A stretch of 54,795 nucleotides of DNA from JAMXLO01 sp036265005 (GCA_036265005.1 DATAPW010000166.1:1-54795), one strand, 5' to 3'; positions 24,137 through 32,217 are shown, counted from the first letter of the stretch. Program-made: numbers and translations. Notes: generated from the letters alone by a model not told the origin.

Positions 24137-25516
24137 TTACATCGCAGCGTCCGCGCTTACCCGCAGCAGGCCGGTCAGCGCCGACACATTGGCAACCTGC
24201 CGGAAGTCGTGGATGACCGTCAGGCTTGCCTCGATCTCCGCTTTCCGCAGGCCGGCGGCGGGCACCAAGGTGCGGTACTTCGCATCGACATCGCCCCAGG
24301 CGATGCCGAGTGCGGCGGCGCCTTTCGGTGCATAGACCGTACTCGTGGCACTCCTTCCGTCATGGGTATGGATCGTGACGGTCGCGCCTTGCCGGTAGCG
24401 TGCGACATGCTCGGTTGGCGGCGCCGCGACACGCACCCTGTCGATCAGGCGGTGGATGACCGGATCGGCGATCTTTGCCGCGCCGGCGTGCCTCCATGAG
24501 AACTCGCGGTCGGCGACGCCGGCGGCGACGAAGTATGCCGGGCTGTGCGCCATGTCGATCAGGTCGGCCGGATGCAGCGGACCACTCAGCGCCGTCATGC
24601 CGGGACGCGACACCGAGATGCTGGCGACGTCGGCCGCGGCGATGTTGCCGTCGCGCGCTGCATTGGCGGCGGCCTCGCCCAGCGCGTGGTACGGATGTCC
24701 GCCGGGCACCAGCTTGATCGCCATATCGGTGACGATGTCCCAGCTTTGCCCAAGGTCGGCGAGCGCAATCGCGCCGGCCGTCGCACCATCGACGCCGCCG
24801 AACGCTTCAAAAAATCCGTGCCGCGTTTCCAGCACGCTTGGCTCGGCCAGGAAGCCGCGTTGCGCCGCGAGCGCTGCGTTGACGCCGAGAGTCGCGGCCA
24901 GCCCGGCGTGATACTCGCGCGCGACGCTGGTGTTCGCGGCGGTGGCCAACCCGCCGATCGAGGTTGCCGCCAGCGCAATCGCCTGCGTCATCTGGGGCGC
25001 ATCCAGCCGCAGCAGTTTTCCGGCTGCAACCGCCGCCGCAAAGACCGCGCCAAGGCAGCCGTGAAAGCCGCGGTCGCGAAAGCCCGGCGTGATTGCTTCG
25101 CTGATCCGCCCGGCGGCTTCGTAGCCGCACACCATCGCTGTCAGCACCGCCGCGCCACTGGCGCCATGGCGTTCCGCGACCGCAAGCGAGGCCGCGGTGA
25201 GCGGCGTGCCGGCATGGATGATGTTGCGCAGGTCGCTGTCGTCGGATGCGGCGGCATCGCTCATCACGGCGTTCACCTGCGCTGCATCGGCAATCGGCAG
25301 CCTGGCGCCGTCACCGAACCACAGCGATGCGTCCGCAACGCCGCCGCGCTCGCGCGCCATGGCGCGGATGATCTGTGCCGATTGCAGCCCTTTGCCGCAG
25401 GCCGCGCTGGCGATGGTGCTGGCGATCAGCATGGCGGCATGGTCGATGCACTGCGGTGGCAGGTCGGCGGTGGACGTCGTGGTCAGAAACTCTGCCAGTT
25501 GGCGCGCTACCGTCAT
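24137..25516 (-). CDS. MmgE/PrpD family protein (2-methylcitrate dehydratase-like)
   Basis: The 459-residue protein belongs to the MmgE/PrpD family of hydro-lyases, whose known members include 2-methylcitrate dehydratase and aconitate decarboxylase-type enzymes. Marks are the N-terminal helical LASTIASAACGKG-like region, NAVMSDAAASDDSDLRNIIH, ITPGFRDRGFHGCLGAVFAA, and IKLVPGGHPYHALGEAAANA in the position of the family's K-x-Y-P-x-C-x-x-H segment. The Cys of that segment is replaced here (GGHPYHAL). The ATG at 25516 follows GGAGGAAC. It is divergent from the VOC/lyase genes, which suggests a shared catabolic role, but the substrate is unknown. Confidence 0.83.
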   Translation of the reverse strand: MTVARQLAEFLTTTSTADLPPQCIDHAAMLIASTIASAACGKGLQSAQIIRAMARERGGVADASLWFGDGARLPIADAAQVNAVMSDAAASDDSDLRNIIHAGTPLTAASLAVAERHGASGAAVLTAMVCGYEAAGRISEAITPGFRDRGFHGCLGAVFAAAVAAGKLLRLDAPQMTQAIALAATSIGGLATAANTSVAREYHAGLAATLGVNAALAAQRGFLAEPSVLETRHGFFEAFGGVDGATAGAIALADLGQSWDIVTDMAIKLVPGGHPYHALGEAAANAARDGNIAAADVASISVSRPGMTALSGPLHPADLIDMAHSPAYFVAAGVADREFSWRHAGAAKIADPVIHRLIDRVRVAAPPTEHVARYRQGATVTIHTHDGRSATSTVYAPKGAAALGIAWGDVDAKYRTLVPAAGLRKAEIEASLTVIHDFRQVANVSALTGLLRVSADAAM

Positions 25517-25614
25517 TGCACGTTCCTCCACGTTGCTTCGTGGCAGCATAGATCGGATTTGACGGAACGGCGGAATTCTCCCAGCGTGCCGGATGCAGCA
25601 AGGGGAGGACAACC

Positions 25615-25971
25615 ATGAGCTTTGCCGTCCAGCATGTGCATCTCAAGACGCGCGATCCCAAGCAGACCGTGCAGTTCTATGTGGACAATTTCGGCGCCAC
25701 GCTGAAAGGCGATATTCCCGGACGCGGCTTCCGCGTCGATCTGCATGGCGTGCAGCTCAACATCACCGGCCTGATCGCCAGCCAGAACCACGAACAGCAT
25801 TACGGCATCGAGCACATGGCCGTGGAAACCGACGACTATGCGGGAACCCTGGCGCAGTTGCGAAAGAACGGCGTGCGCATCCTGGAAGAATTGCCGCCGA
25901 ACAATGGGCGACACGTTGCCTTCGTCGAATGCCCGGACGGTGCGCAGATGGAGATCATCGAGAAGGTGTAG
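25615..25971 (+). CDS. VOC/glyoxalase-fold protein
   Basis: The 118-residue protein is a single vicinal-oxygen-chelate domain (two beta-alpha-beta-beta-beta modules). It starts FAVQHVHLKTRDPKQTVQFY, with His as a potential metal ligand. It continues with GIEHMAVETDDYAGTLAQLR in the second module and ends VAFVECPDGAQMEIIEKV with Glu as the last ligand. It resembles lactoylglutathione lyase or methylmalonyl-CoA epimerase-like proteins, and the exact reaction cannot be told. A GGGAGGACAACC leader precedes the ATG. It lies 128 bases upstream of the ThDP-dependent lyase on the same strand and probably works in the same pathway. Confidence 0.82.
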   Translation: MSFAVQHVHLKTRDPKQTVQFYVDNFGATLKGDIPGRGFRVDLHGVQLNITGLIASQNHEQHYGIEHMAVETDDYAGTLAQLRKNGVRILEELPPNNGRHVAFVECPDGAQMEIIEKV

Positions 25972-26099
25972 GCGCAGGTGCCGGTTCGTCATGGCCGCGG
26001 CGCCTCGATTTGCCGCGGCGGCATATATGCGTAATGTGACCGTCGTGCGGATTTTTTCGTAACGGGCCCAATCGTAGCTGCCCGATGTCAGGAGGAAAC

Positions 26100-27758
26100 A
26101 TGGCTGAGATCAAAGGCGCCGACTTGCTGGCGAAAAGCCTCAAAGAGCAAGGCGTGGAGTACATGTTCGGCGTGGTCGGGTTCCCGGTCGGTCCGCTGGC
26201 CGAGGCAGCGCAGCGGGCTGGCCTGCCCTATATCGGCATGCGCAACGAGCAGACCGCCTCCTATGCCGCCGGCGCCGTTGGCTACCTGACCGGGCGTCCC
26301 GGTTCTTGCATCGTGGTGACCGGTCCCGGTGTCATCCACGGTCTCGCCGGCCTGGCGAATGCGCAGCAGAACTGCTGGCCGATGCTGTTGATCGGCGGCG
26401 CATCGGAGACCTACCGCAACGGCATGGGCGCCTTCCAGGAAGAGCGCCAGGTGCTGGCCGCGACGCCGGTCAGCAAGTGGGCGCACGCCATCGAGCACGT
26501 GAACCGCATCCCGTTCTATGTGGAGATGGCGGTCCGCCAATCGATCTACGGCCGCCCGGGCGCCACCTATCTCGACATCGCCGACGATATCATCACCGGC
26601 TCGTGCGACACCGACAAGGTGGTCGAGGCCGCGAAGTGTCCTGATCCGCCGCGCATCCAGACCATGCCGGAATACATTGACCAGGCGCTGAACGTGCTGG
26701 AATCCGCGCAGCGGCCGCTGGTCATCATCGGCAAGGGCATGGCGTTCTCGCGCGCCGAGGACGAGGTGCGTGCGTTCATCGAACGTACGGGCCTGCCGTT
26801 CCTCGCCTCGCCGATGGGCAAGGGAGTGATGCCGGACGACCATCCGCTGTCGGTCGGCGCAGCACGCAGCCTCGCGCTGCAACAGGCCGACGTGGTGTTC
26901 CTGATGGGCGCGCGGTTCAACTGGATCATGCATTTCGGCCTTCCGCCGCGCTACAACAAGGACGTGCGTGTCATCCAGCTCGACATCGAGCCGGAGGCGA
27001 TGCACCAGAACAAGCCAGCCGAGGTCGCGATGGTCGGCGACGGCAAGGCAATCGTCGGGCAGCTCAACAAAGCGCTTGCCTCGCGCCAGTGGTTCTACCC
27101 GAAGGAGACGCCGTGGCACGCGGCGATCGCCAAGAAGTCGTCGGAGAACGCCGCCCTGATCGCGCCGCAGATCGCCGATGACTCGGCGCCGGGCGGCTAC
27201 TACCGGCTGTTGCGTGATGTCGCGGCCTGGGTGCCGAAGAACGCCATCATCTGCAGCGAAGGCGCCAGCACGATGGACATCGGCCGCACCCAGTTGCCGA
27301 ACTTCAACCCGCGTTCGCGGTTGGATGCCGGCAGCTACGGCACGATGGGCGTCGGCCTGGGCTTCGTCGTCGCCGCCTGCGTCGTGCATCCCGACAAGCC
27401 CATCGTGCACGTGTCGGGTGACTCGGCGATCGGCTTCTCCGGCATGGAGATGGAGACGCTGTGCCGCTACGGGCTGCCGGCAAAGATCGTCGTGTTCAAC
27501 AACGGCGGCATCGGGCCTGGCATGGAAGAAATTCCCGACAACCCGATGCTGAAGATGCGGCCGAACTCGTTGATCTGGGGCGCCCGCTACGACCTGATGA
27601 TGAAGGCCTTCGGTGGCTACGGCGCCTATGTCGAGGACCCGAAGGACCTGCGCGCGGCGCTCGACGAGGCGATGCGGACGCCGGGGCCGGCGCTGGTCAA
27701 CGTCAAGCTCAGCCTGGGCTCGCAGCGGAAGGCGCAGGAGTTCCGCTGGCACAGCTGA
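26100..27758 (+). CDS. ThDP-dependent oxalyl-CoA decarboxylase / 2-hydroxyacyl-CoA lyase family enzyme
   Basis: This 552-residue enzyme starts at an ATG behind a perfect AGGAGG. The N-terminal ThDP domain shows GVEYMFGVVGFPVGPLAEAA and the activating Glu in IGMRNEQTASYAAGAVGYL, with VVTGPGVIHGLAGLANAQQN downstream. The C-terminal ThDP site is VSGDSAIGFSGMEMETLCR followed by VVFNNGGIGPGMEE. Close relatives decarboxylate oxalyl-CoA or cleave 2-hydroxyacyl-CoAs to formyl-CoA and an aldehyde. The NCWPMLLIGGASE segment fits both. The VOC gene, the divergent MmgE/PrpD gene and the downstream MFS gene suggest a dedicated organic-acid pathway. No formyl-CoA transferase (frc) gene lies beside it, which makes a pure oxalate role less likely. 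Confidence 0.85.
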   Translation: MAEIKGADLLAKSLKEQGVEYMFGVVGFPVGPLAEAAQRAGLPYIGMRNEQTASYAAGAVGYLTGRPGSCIVVTGPGVIHGLAGLANAQQNCWPMLLIGGASETYRNGMGAFQEERQVLAATPVSKWAHAIEHVNRIPFYVEMAVRQSIYGRPGATYLDIADDIITGSCDTDKVVEAAKCPDPPRIQTMPEYIDQALNVLESAQRPLVIIGKGMAFSRAEDEVRAFIERTGLPFLASPMGKGVMPDDHPLSVGAARSLALQQADVVFLMGARFNWIMHFGLPPRYNKDVRVIQLDIEPEAMHQNKPAEVAMVGDGKAIVGQLNKALASRQWFYPKETPWHAAIAKKSSENAALIAPQIADDSAPGGYYRLLRDVAAWVPKNAIICSEGASTMDIGRTQLPNFNPRSRLDAGSYGTMGVGLGFVVAACVVHPDKPIVHVSGDSAIGFSGMEMETLCRYGLPAKIVVFNNGGIGPGMEEIPDNPMLKMRPNSLIWGARYDLMMKAFGGYGAYVEDPKDLRAALDEAMRTPGPALVNVKLSLGSQRKAQEFRWHS

Positions 27759-27767
27759 GCGTATCTC

Positions 27768-27792
27768 CAAAACCCTCGCCATTCCGGTTTTG
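27768..27792 (+). terminator. Weak hairpin after the ThDP lyase gene
   Basis: CAAAACC (27768-27774) pairs with GGTTTTG (27786-27792). The stem is short and AT-rich, and the T-run is part of the stem. It may attenuate rather than stop transcription into the MFS gene. Confidence 0.35.
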
Positions 27793-27826
27793 ACCCCTGG
27801 ATGGCGAGGCGGACACTGAGGGCGCG

Positions 27827-29053
27827 GTGAACACAAGCCGCGCCCTTTCCTATCGCCAGCTGCTTGGCGAGCCCGATGTTCGTGCGCTGCTGCTGGCGAC
27901 GCTGCTGTCGCGATTCGCCGGACGCATGTTCGCGCTGGCAATCGTGCTGTATGCGCTGACACGGACCGGCTCGCCGCTGCTCGCGGGCTGGCTGGCATTC
28001 GCCGCTGTGGCACCCGGCCTGGTGATCAGCCCGATCGCCGGCGCCCTCATCGACCGTGTCGGGTCGGCCTGGGCCATCACCGTGGACATGGCGGCGAGCG
28101 CGATATGCGTGACGGCGCTGGCGGTGGTGGATCGGGTTGGCTGGGCGGACCCAGCCGTACTGCTGGTACTCACAGGGTGTTTCTCGCTGACCAGCCCGCT
28201 GAGTTTCGCAGGCATCCGTGCACTGCTCCCGCGCCTGGTGCCTGCGCATGCGTTGGATCGTGCGAACGCATTGGATACGGCGATCAATGGCCTGACCGAC
28301 ATCGCGGGTCCGGCGCTGGCCGGTGCCATCGTGGGCTTCGGCGGACCGGTGCTGGCGCTCGTCGGCATCGCCGTCATCTACGCGGCGGCAGCGCTTAGCG
28401 TTGGACGCGTGCGTCCGACACCAGGCGAGATGCCGCGCGTGGCGCCATTGCTGGCACAGGCATGGCACGGGCTGCGGCGCGTCCTCGGCCAGCCGACATT
28501 GCGCGGACTGGCACTGTCCTATTCGCTGTACGAAATCTGCTGGGGCATGCTGGTCGTCGCGGTGCCGGTGTTCGCTGCACAGCGCTTTGCCGGAGGCGCA
28601 GGTGCCGCGGTCGCCGGATTGCTTTGGGCGGGACTCGGTCTGGTTGGCGGGATCACCGCTTTGGTCGCCGGCCATCTGCGCGCGGCGGGACGCGAACGCA
28701 AGGTGATGGCAATCGGCATGCTGGTGACTGCATTGGCGGTATGGCCACTCGCGGCTGAATTCGGTCTGATCGGGTTGATGCTTGGACTGATGCTGGTTGG
28801 CGCTGCTGCGGGGCCGATCGATGTCGGGGTGCTGACACTGCGCCAACGCAGCACCGAACCTGTCGAACTGGGGCGCGTCGTGTCTATCTCGATGAGCCTG
28901 AATTTGGCGGGCGGCCCACTCGGTTCGGCGTTGGGCGGCATGCTGGTCACCTGGTCGCTGACCGGGACATTCGGAATGGCGGCACTGGCGTCGGCGCTTG
29001 CTGCCGGTGCGGTCGCACTGATTCCTGATTCGTCTCAAAGGGTTGGTGAGTGA
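27827..29053 (+). CDS. MFS transporter (EntS/DUF894-like exporter)
   Basis: The 408-residue protein begins at a GTG with GAGGGCG upstream. It has about twelve hydrophobic segments. Family marks include LLATLLSRFAGRMFALAIVL in helix 1, the loop GALIDRVGSAWAITVDMAAS, LTSPLSFAGIRALLPRLVPA and ALDTAINGLTDIAGPALAGA. This pattern fits the MFS_3 group that includes the enterobactin exporter EntS and macrolide exporters. The cargo is unknown. It follows the lyase by 68 bases and could export a product or intermediate of that pathway. Confidence 0.83.
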   Translation: MNTSRALSYRQLLGEPDVRALLLATLLSRFAGRMFALAIVLYALTRTGSPLLAGWLAFAAVAPGLVISPIAGALIDRVGSAWAITVDMAASAICVTALAVVDRVGWADPAVLLVLTGCFSLTSPLSFAGIRALLPRLVPAHALDRANALDTAINGLTDIAGPALAGAIVGFGGPVLALVGIAVIYAAAALSVGRVRPTPGEMPRVAPLLAQAWHGLRRVLGQPTLRGLALSYSLYEICWGMLVVAVPVFAAQRFAGGAGAAVAGLLWAGLGLVGGITALVAGHLRAAGRERKVMAIGMLVTALAVWPLAAEFGLIGLMLGLMLVGAAAGPIDVGVLTLRQRSTEPVELGRVVSISMSLNLAGGPLGSALGGMLVTWSLTGTFGMAALASALAAGAVALIPDSSQRVGE

Positions 29054-29086
29054 GCCGTGCAACTCGGGGCGTTCCGGACGCCGCCG

Positions 29087-29109
29087 TCAATGAGCTTTGG
29101 TATTAGCAG
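29087..29109. repeat. Left copy of a 23-bp imperfect direct repeat
   Basis: TCAATGAGCTTTGGTATTAG plus CAG matches the sequence at 29590-29612 at 20 of 23 positions. The two copies bracket the MNT-HEPN remains and look like a mobile or repetitive element boundary. Confidence 0.6.
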
Positions 29110-29200
29110 GCCTTTCCGCTGGTCTGTAACGGGTCGGAACCGGGAATCGAGCGTCAGATTTTCACCACCGGCTTGACCCTGTCTGGGACCGGAACCGGCC

Positions 29201-29503
29201 ATGCACGCCATCGTCAGTAGCAGACGCGATGTTGTGGCGGCGATGCCACGCCGGGCGGCTGGACGTATTCGGTTCTGCGGCACGGATTTCAATCCGGCTC
29301 GCAGTGACGCCGATTTCCTGAGCGAATTCGAACCTGATGTGAAGCTGAACATCACCACTCTGCTCGATGTACCGGAAGCGCTTGAACAGGCGGTCGGTCG
29401 CCGTGTCGATCGTGTTGACCGGCAGGCCCTCGACGAGAGTGCCAGTTACCGGCGGCGCCGACCGGTATTGCAAGTGCCTCAGCCGGCCTATGTCGCGGGA
29501 TGA
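29201..29503 (+). CDS. MNT-type nucleotidyltransferase antitoxin, degenerate active site
   Basis: The 100-residue protein is a minimal nucleotidyltransferase (MntA-like), the antitoxin of HEPN-MNT pairs, which inactivates its toxin by adenylylation. After a helix (SSRRDVVAAMPRRAAGRIRF) the active-site loop reads CGTDFNPARSDADF where the family has FGSxARGExRxDSDxD. The Asp pair survives, but the Gly-Ser is Gly-Thr and the loop is about three residues short. The rest is family-like: LSEFEPDVKLNITTLLDVPE, ALEQAVGRRVDRVDRQAL and the tail RRRPVLQVPQPAYVAG. The toxin frame overlaps its stop codon but is cut after about 17 codons. The protein may be catalytically weakened or dead. Confidence 0.7.
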   Translation: MHAIVSSRRDVVAAMPRRAAGRIRFCGTDFNPARSDADFLSEFEPDVKLNITTLLDVPEALEQAVGRRVDRVDRQALDESASYRRRRPVLQVPQPAYVAG

Positions 29504-29567
29504 GCCGCTGTTGCTCGACATGCTGCTCGCCGGAAGACGTGGATGGCCGGGCCACGCCCGGCCATGA
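29490..29567 (+). pseudogene. Truncated HEPN (DUF86) toxin start
   Basis: The ATG at 29490 overlaps the end of the antitoxin gene, as in intact MNT-HEPN operons. It encodes MSRDEPLLLDMLLAGRRG, which matches the first helix of DUF86 HEPN RNases. The frame then enters a 10-base-arm palindrome and stops after 25 codons. The catalytic R-x4-6-H motif is absent, so no toxin can be made here. Confidence 0.65.
29543..29565. repeat. Intergenic palindrome truncating the HEPN frame
   Basis: ATGGCCGGGC (29543-29552) and GCCCGGCCAT (29556-29565) form a perfect ten-base stem around CAC. Palindromes of this form are abundant intergenic repeats in alphaproteobacteria. It replaces the rest of the HEPN gene. 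Confidence 0.65.
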
Positions 29568-29589
29568 CAGTGGGATCGATGAGGCGTTA

Positions 29590-29612
29590 TCAACGAGCGT
29601 TGGTATTAGAAG
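29590..29612. repeat. Right copy of the 23-bp imperfect direct repeat
   Basis: TCAACGAGCGTTGGTATTAG plus AAG is the partner of 29087-29109, offset by 503 bases. It overlaps the stop codon of the flavodoxin gene (29606-29608). Confidence 0.6.
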
Positions 29613-30097
29613 ATCCCCGCGGCCAGCCCCATTGCCAACGCCATGCCGGCATCGCGGCACCGATCCAGGTCCGCAGCCCCGATGACCTTCGGCGCCAGGA
29701 TCGCCTCCGGGGTCTGCGCATGCGTGCACACGATCAGCGGGTCGGCAACCGGGCGCAGCCGCCAGCCGGTGGCGATGCGCGCAACCTGGCGGGCGGCATT
29801 CTCGCCGTCGCTGCCGGCACAGATCAGCGTCGCGTAGGGCCGGCCGTTGATGCGCTCCAGCACGTCGTAATACGTCCGGTCGAAGAACTCCTTCATCGCG
29901 CCGGCCAGCGCAGCCAGGTTCTCCGGGGCGGCGAAGATGTAGCCATCGGCGCCCAGCACATCCGCCGTCTGCGCATCCACCGCGCGCAGCAGCCGCACCT
30001 GTACGCCCGGCTCCACGGCGGCACCGTCACGCGCCGCCTCGGCCATCTGCCGTGTGCCGCCGGTGCGCGAATGGAACACGATGAGCAGCGTCGGCAT
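29606..30097 (-). CDS. Flavodoxin-family NAD(P)H oxidoreductase
   Basis: The 163-residue protein has a flavodoxin-like fold. The FMN-phosphate loop is visible near the N-terminus as LLIVFHSRTGGTRQMAEAA. It continues with ADGYIFAAPENLAALAGAMK, where flavin-ring contacts usually lie, then EFFDRTYYDVLERINGRPYA and a TLICAGSDGENAARQ loop. Such proteins are small NAD(P)H:quinone or general flavin reductases. The ATG at 30097 lies 24 bases after the STAS gene, with no strong ribosome-binding site, so the two genes are probably transcribed together. The stop codon lies within the 23-bp repeat at 29590-29612. Confidence 0.78.
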   Translation of the reverse strand: MPTLLIVFHSRTGGTRQMAEAARDGAAVEPGVQVRLLRAVDAQTADVLGADGYIFAAPENLAALAGAMKEFFDRTYYDVLERINGRPYATLICAGSDGENAARQVARIATGWRLRPVADPLIVCTHAQTPEAILAPKVIGAADLDRCRDAGMALAMGLAAGIF

Positions 30098-30121
30098 GAC
30101 CGGCAAGTCGGCCGACCCGGG

Positions 30122-30433
30122 TCAGCCCGCAAGCGCCTCGCGCGCCTGCGACAGGGAGACGTGAACCGGCAGCACCGAATCCAGCCCGGAGACCGAAAAG
30201 ATCTGCGCGATCGGCGGTGGCGCGAAGATCGCCAGCCGGCCACCCGACGCCCCGAGGCGTTTGGCAGCCACCAGGATGGCACGCAACGCGGCGCTGCCGA
30301 CGAAGCTGACCCGCGACATGTCGATCAGCAGCCGTTCGTTGCCGAGCAGGCTGGCTTCCGACAACCGGCGCTCGAATGCCGGCACCGTTGTGGACTCGAG
30401 GCGGCCGTCAAGCTGGAGCGTGGTTTCGGTCAT
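30122..30433 (-). CDS. STAS-domain protein (anti-sigma factor antagonist)
   Basis: The 103-residue protein is a lone STAS domain. Strand one is TTLQLDGRLESTTVPAFER, and the signature segment is RLLIDMSRVSFVGSAALRAI, where the Ser in VGSAAL is the usual phosphorylation site. GGRLAIFAPPPIAQIFSVSG follows. Such proteins free a sigma factor by binding a phosphorylation-controlled anti-sigma kinase. No RsbW-type kinase or phosphatase lies next to it. The ATG at 30433 is chosen because the domain starts there, and the longer frame to 30574 looks non-coding. Confidence 0.8.
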   Translation of the reverse strand: MTETTLQLDGRLESTTVPAFERRLSEASLLGNERLLIDMSRVSFVGSAALRAILVAAKRLGASGGRLAIFAPPPIAQIFSVSGLDSVLPVHVSLSQAREALAG

Positions 30434-30655
30434 GGCGTTATGCAGGGTAGCCGGATTGGCTGCGGAACAGAAGTGCGGGCGGAGGACGATCGCCAGGGCA
30501 ATCGGCTTGTCCAATCCGAGGCTTCGCCGGGGACTGGCGGCTGGCGCGGCGGCTTCCCACGATTTCCTCGCCAAGCGCTCGGCTGCGCCGTGATGCGATG
30601 GACGACAAGCGTTGTGGAGCGGCGCGCCCGTACCGCTCCGGAAGCTCGCGCTGGT

Positions 30656-31543
30656 CTAGGTCAGAGCCCGCCCGGCCAGCCGCTCCAGCACGCGCAGCGG
30701 CGACCGTTGCGGATGTGCCATCGCGGCGATCGGCAAATGGAACGTCTGCTCCAGCGCGCAATGTCCGGCGAGCGCCGCGTGCAGCACCTGGTCGGTGAAG
30801 CAGAGCCAGGTCGCGCCGGCGGGGAATGCCACGTCCGCCTTCGGGCCATCGGACTGGTAGGCTGCATCCAGCTTTCCGGTGTCGTGCAGGCGAAGCATGA
30901 TCCGGTCGTATTCGCTGCGGCGCCCCTTGGTGATGCCCAGAAGCGCCTGCAGCCACGCGCTGCCCGGCAACGCCGAGCCTGTCCGCGGCAGGAACTGGCG
31001 CGCGAAGTCGGGGAACGGCTCGCCCACCCGCCAGGCACGCGCGGCGCCATCCGGCGCAGTGTTGCAGAACAGCCGCAGGATGCGTCGCCCGCGCATCGGC
31101 CGGCTGGGGAACGCATCGACATGCAGCAGCCTGTCGTCATGCCGCGGCGAGTAGTCGCGCCCGGCGATCTCGGCCGGCCGGAAGCTGGTGCGGGCGCGCT
31201 CCAGTGCCGCGGCGTAGCCGGGCAGCAGGTCGCCCAGCATTCGTCCGGCATCGGTCGAGAACCGCTGCATCATGCCAGCCAGCTTCGCCGCCTCGTCACC
31301 GCCGAGGGCGGTGTTGCTGACCGTGCCGGTGGCAGGGTCGAGGCTGATGTTCTTCCGCTCGCTGCCCATGATCTTCGGCGACAGCAGGAAGGCTTCGTCC
31401 TGACAAACGCGGAACGGCAGCCGCGGCAGCAGCAGCACGCGGCCGGCTTCCAGCGCGTCCACCGCGCGGGCCTGCAATGCCGGCTCGAACGGCCCGTGCC
31501 ATTCGGCGATCGGCAGTTCCTCGATGACGTCGCGGGCATCCAT
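30656..31543 (-). CDS. kdoO: Kdo 3-hydroxylase (Fe(II)/2-oxoglutarate dioxygenase)
   Basis: The 295-residue protein matches the KdoO family, which hydroxylates the Kdo sugar of lipopolysaccharide inner core at the inner membrane. Marks are LLLPRLPFRVCQDEAFLLSP, the lysine-rich KNISLDPATGTV, the iron-binding H-x-D in RHDDRLLHVDAFPSRPMRG, and the distal His region FTDQVLHAALAGHCALEQTF. The length is close to characterised members (about 290-300). The ATG lies two bases after the stop of the upstream phosphatase gene, so the two are translationally linked. Confidence 0.87.
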   Translation of the reverse strand: MDARDVIEELPIAEWHGPFEPALQARAVDALEAGRVLLLPRLPFRVCQDEAFLLSPKIMGSERKNISLDPATGTVSNTALGGDEAAKLAGMMQRFSTDAGRMLGDLLPGYAAALERARTSFRPAEIAGRDYSPRHDDRLLHVDAFPSRPMRGRRILRLFCNTAPDGAARAWRVGEPFPDFARQFLPRTGSALPGSAWLQALLGITKGRRSEYDRIMLRLHDTGKLDAAYQSDGPKADVAFPAGATWLCFTDQVLHAALAGHCALEQTFHLPIAAMAHPQRSPLRVLERLAGRALT

Positions 31544-31545
31544 CG

Positions 31546-32217
31546 CTATTCGTGCACCAGCACCCAGTCGTTGATGAAACTGGCCAGCCCGTTGGCGTGG
31601 AAATCCCGCCGCAGGGCCGCCTCATCGTAGTCCTCGCGCACCCAGTCCAGGAAGGGCTTCCGCCCCTCGGCCTCGCGCGCGTAGTGGTGGAAGAACGCGT
31701 CCAGGATGCCGGTCCGCGCCTGGCGGATATGGCCGAAGCGCAGCGAGAGCTGGGCCAGCGCCTCGCGCGCGGTGCCGCCCTCGAACAGCACGAACAGCCC
31801 GGCGGCGAGCCCAGCCCTGTCTGCCCCCGACTTGCAGTGCATCAGCGCCGGGCCTCGCATGTCGCGGAAGATGCCGTGCAGCCGCAGGATCCGGTCGCGC
31901 TGCGGCGCGCCGCGGCTTTCCAGCGCCATGTCGATGAAGTCGAGGCCCAGCTTCGCCGCGGCCTCGCGGGTCAGCGCGTCCGAGCCGTTGCGTGTCTGGC
32001 CGCGCAGGTTGATCAGTGTCTTCACGCCGTAGCGGCGGGTCAGCGCGGCCAGGCGCTGCGGCGTGGGGTGGTTGCAGCGGTACAGCCGCCCGGGCGCGAC
32101 GGCGGCGAAGTTGGTCCACAGCAGTCGGAACACCGCATGGTCGATGAACAGCGCATCGATCCAGGCGAGCGTACGGCCGCGGGCGGTGGTGGCATCGCCT
32201 CGGTAGATGCTGTCCAT
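31546..32217 (-). CDS. Dual-specificity/tyrosine phosphatase-like protein
   Basis: The 223-residue protein carries the Cys-phosphatase signature HCKSGADRAG (HCx5R) at about residue 118, preceded by GVKTLINLRGQTRNGSDALT with the general-acid region. The tail has RKPFLDWVREDYDEAALRRD. In this subfamily the substrate is often a lipid or sugar phosphate rather than phosphotyrosine. Its direct coupling to kdoO suggests action on lipopolysaccharide or lipid A phosphates, but that is inference. The ATG at 32217 starts the cluster and no strong ribosome-binding site is visible. Confidence 0.82.
   Translation of the reverse strand: MDSIYRGDATTARGRTLAWIDALFIDHAVFRLLWTNFAAVAPGRLYRCNHPTPQRLAALTRRYGVKTLINLRGQTRNGSDALTREAAAKLGLDFIDMALESRGAPQRDRILRLHGIFRDMRGPALMHCKSGADRAGLAAGLFVLFEGGTAREALAQLSLRFGHIRQARTGILDAFFHHYAREAEGRKPFLDWVREDYDEAALRRDFHANGLASFINDWVLVHE

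Noticed and set aside
26088..28013. 641-codon minus-strand ORF
   Set aside because: It is antisense to the ThDP lyase and the MFS gene, with an Arg/His-rich, non-protein-like composition.
29201..29567. Active HEPN-MNT toxin-antitoxin system
   Set aside because: The toxin frame stops after 25 codons without the catalytic R-x4-6-H motif, so only remains are present.
29543..31630. 695-codon plus-strand ORF
   Set aside because: It is antisense to flavodoxin, STAS and KdoO genes, which carry clear motifs.
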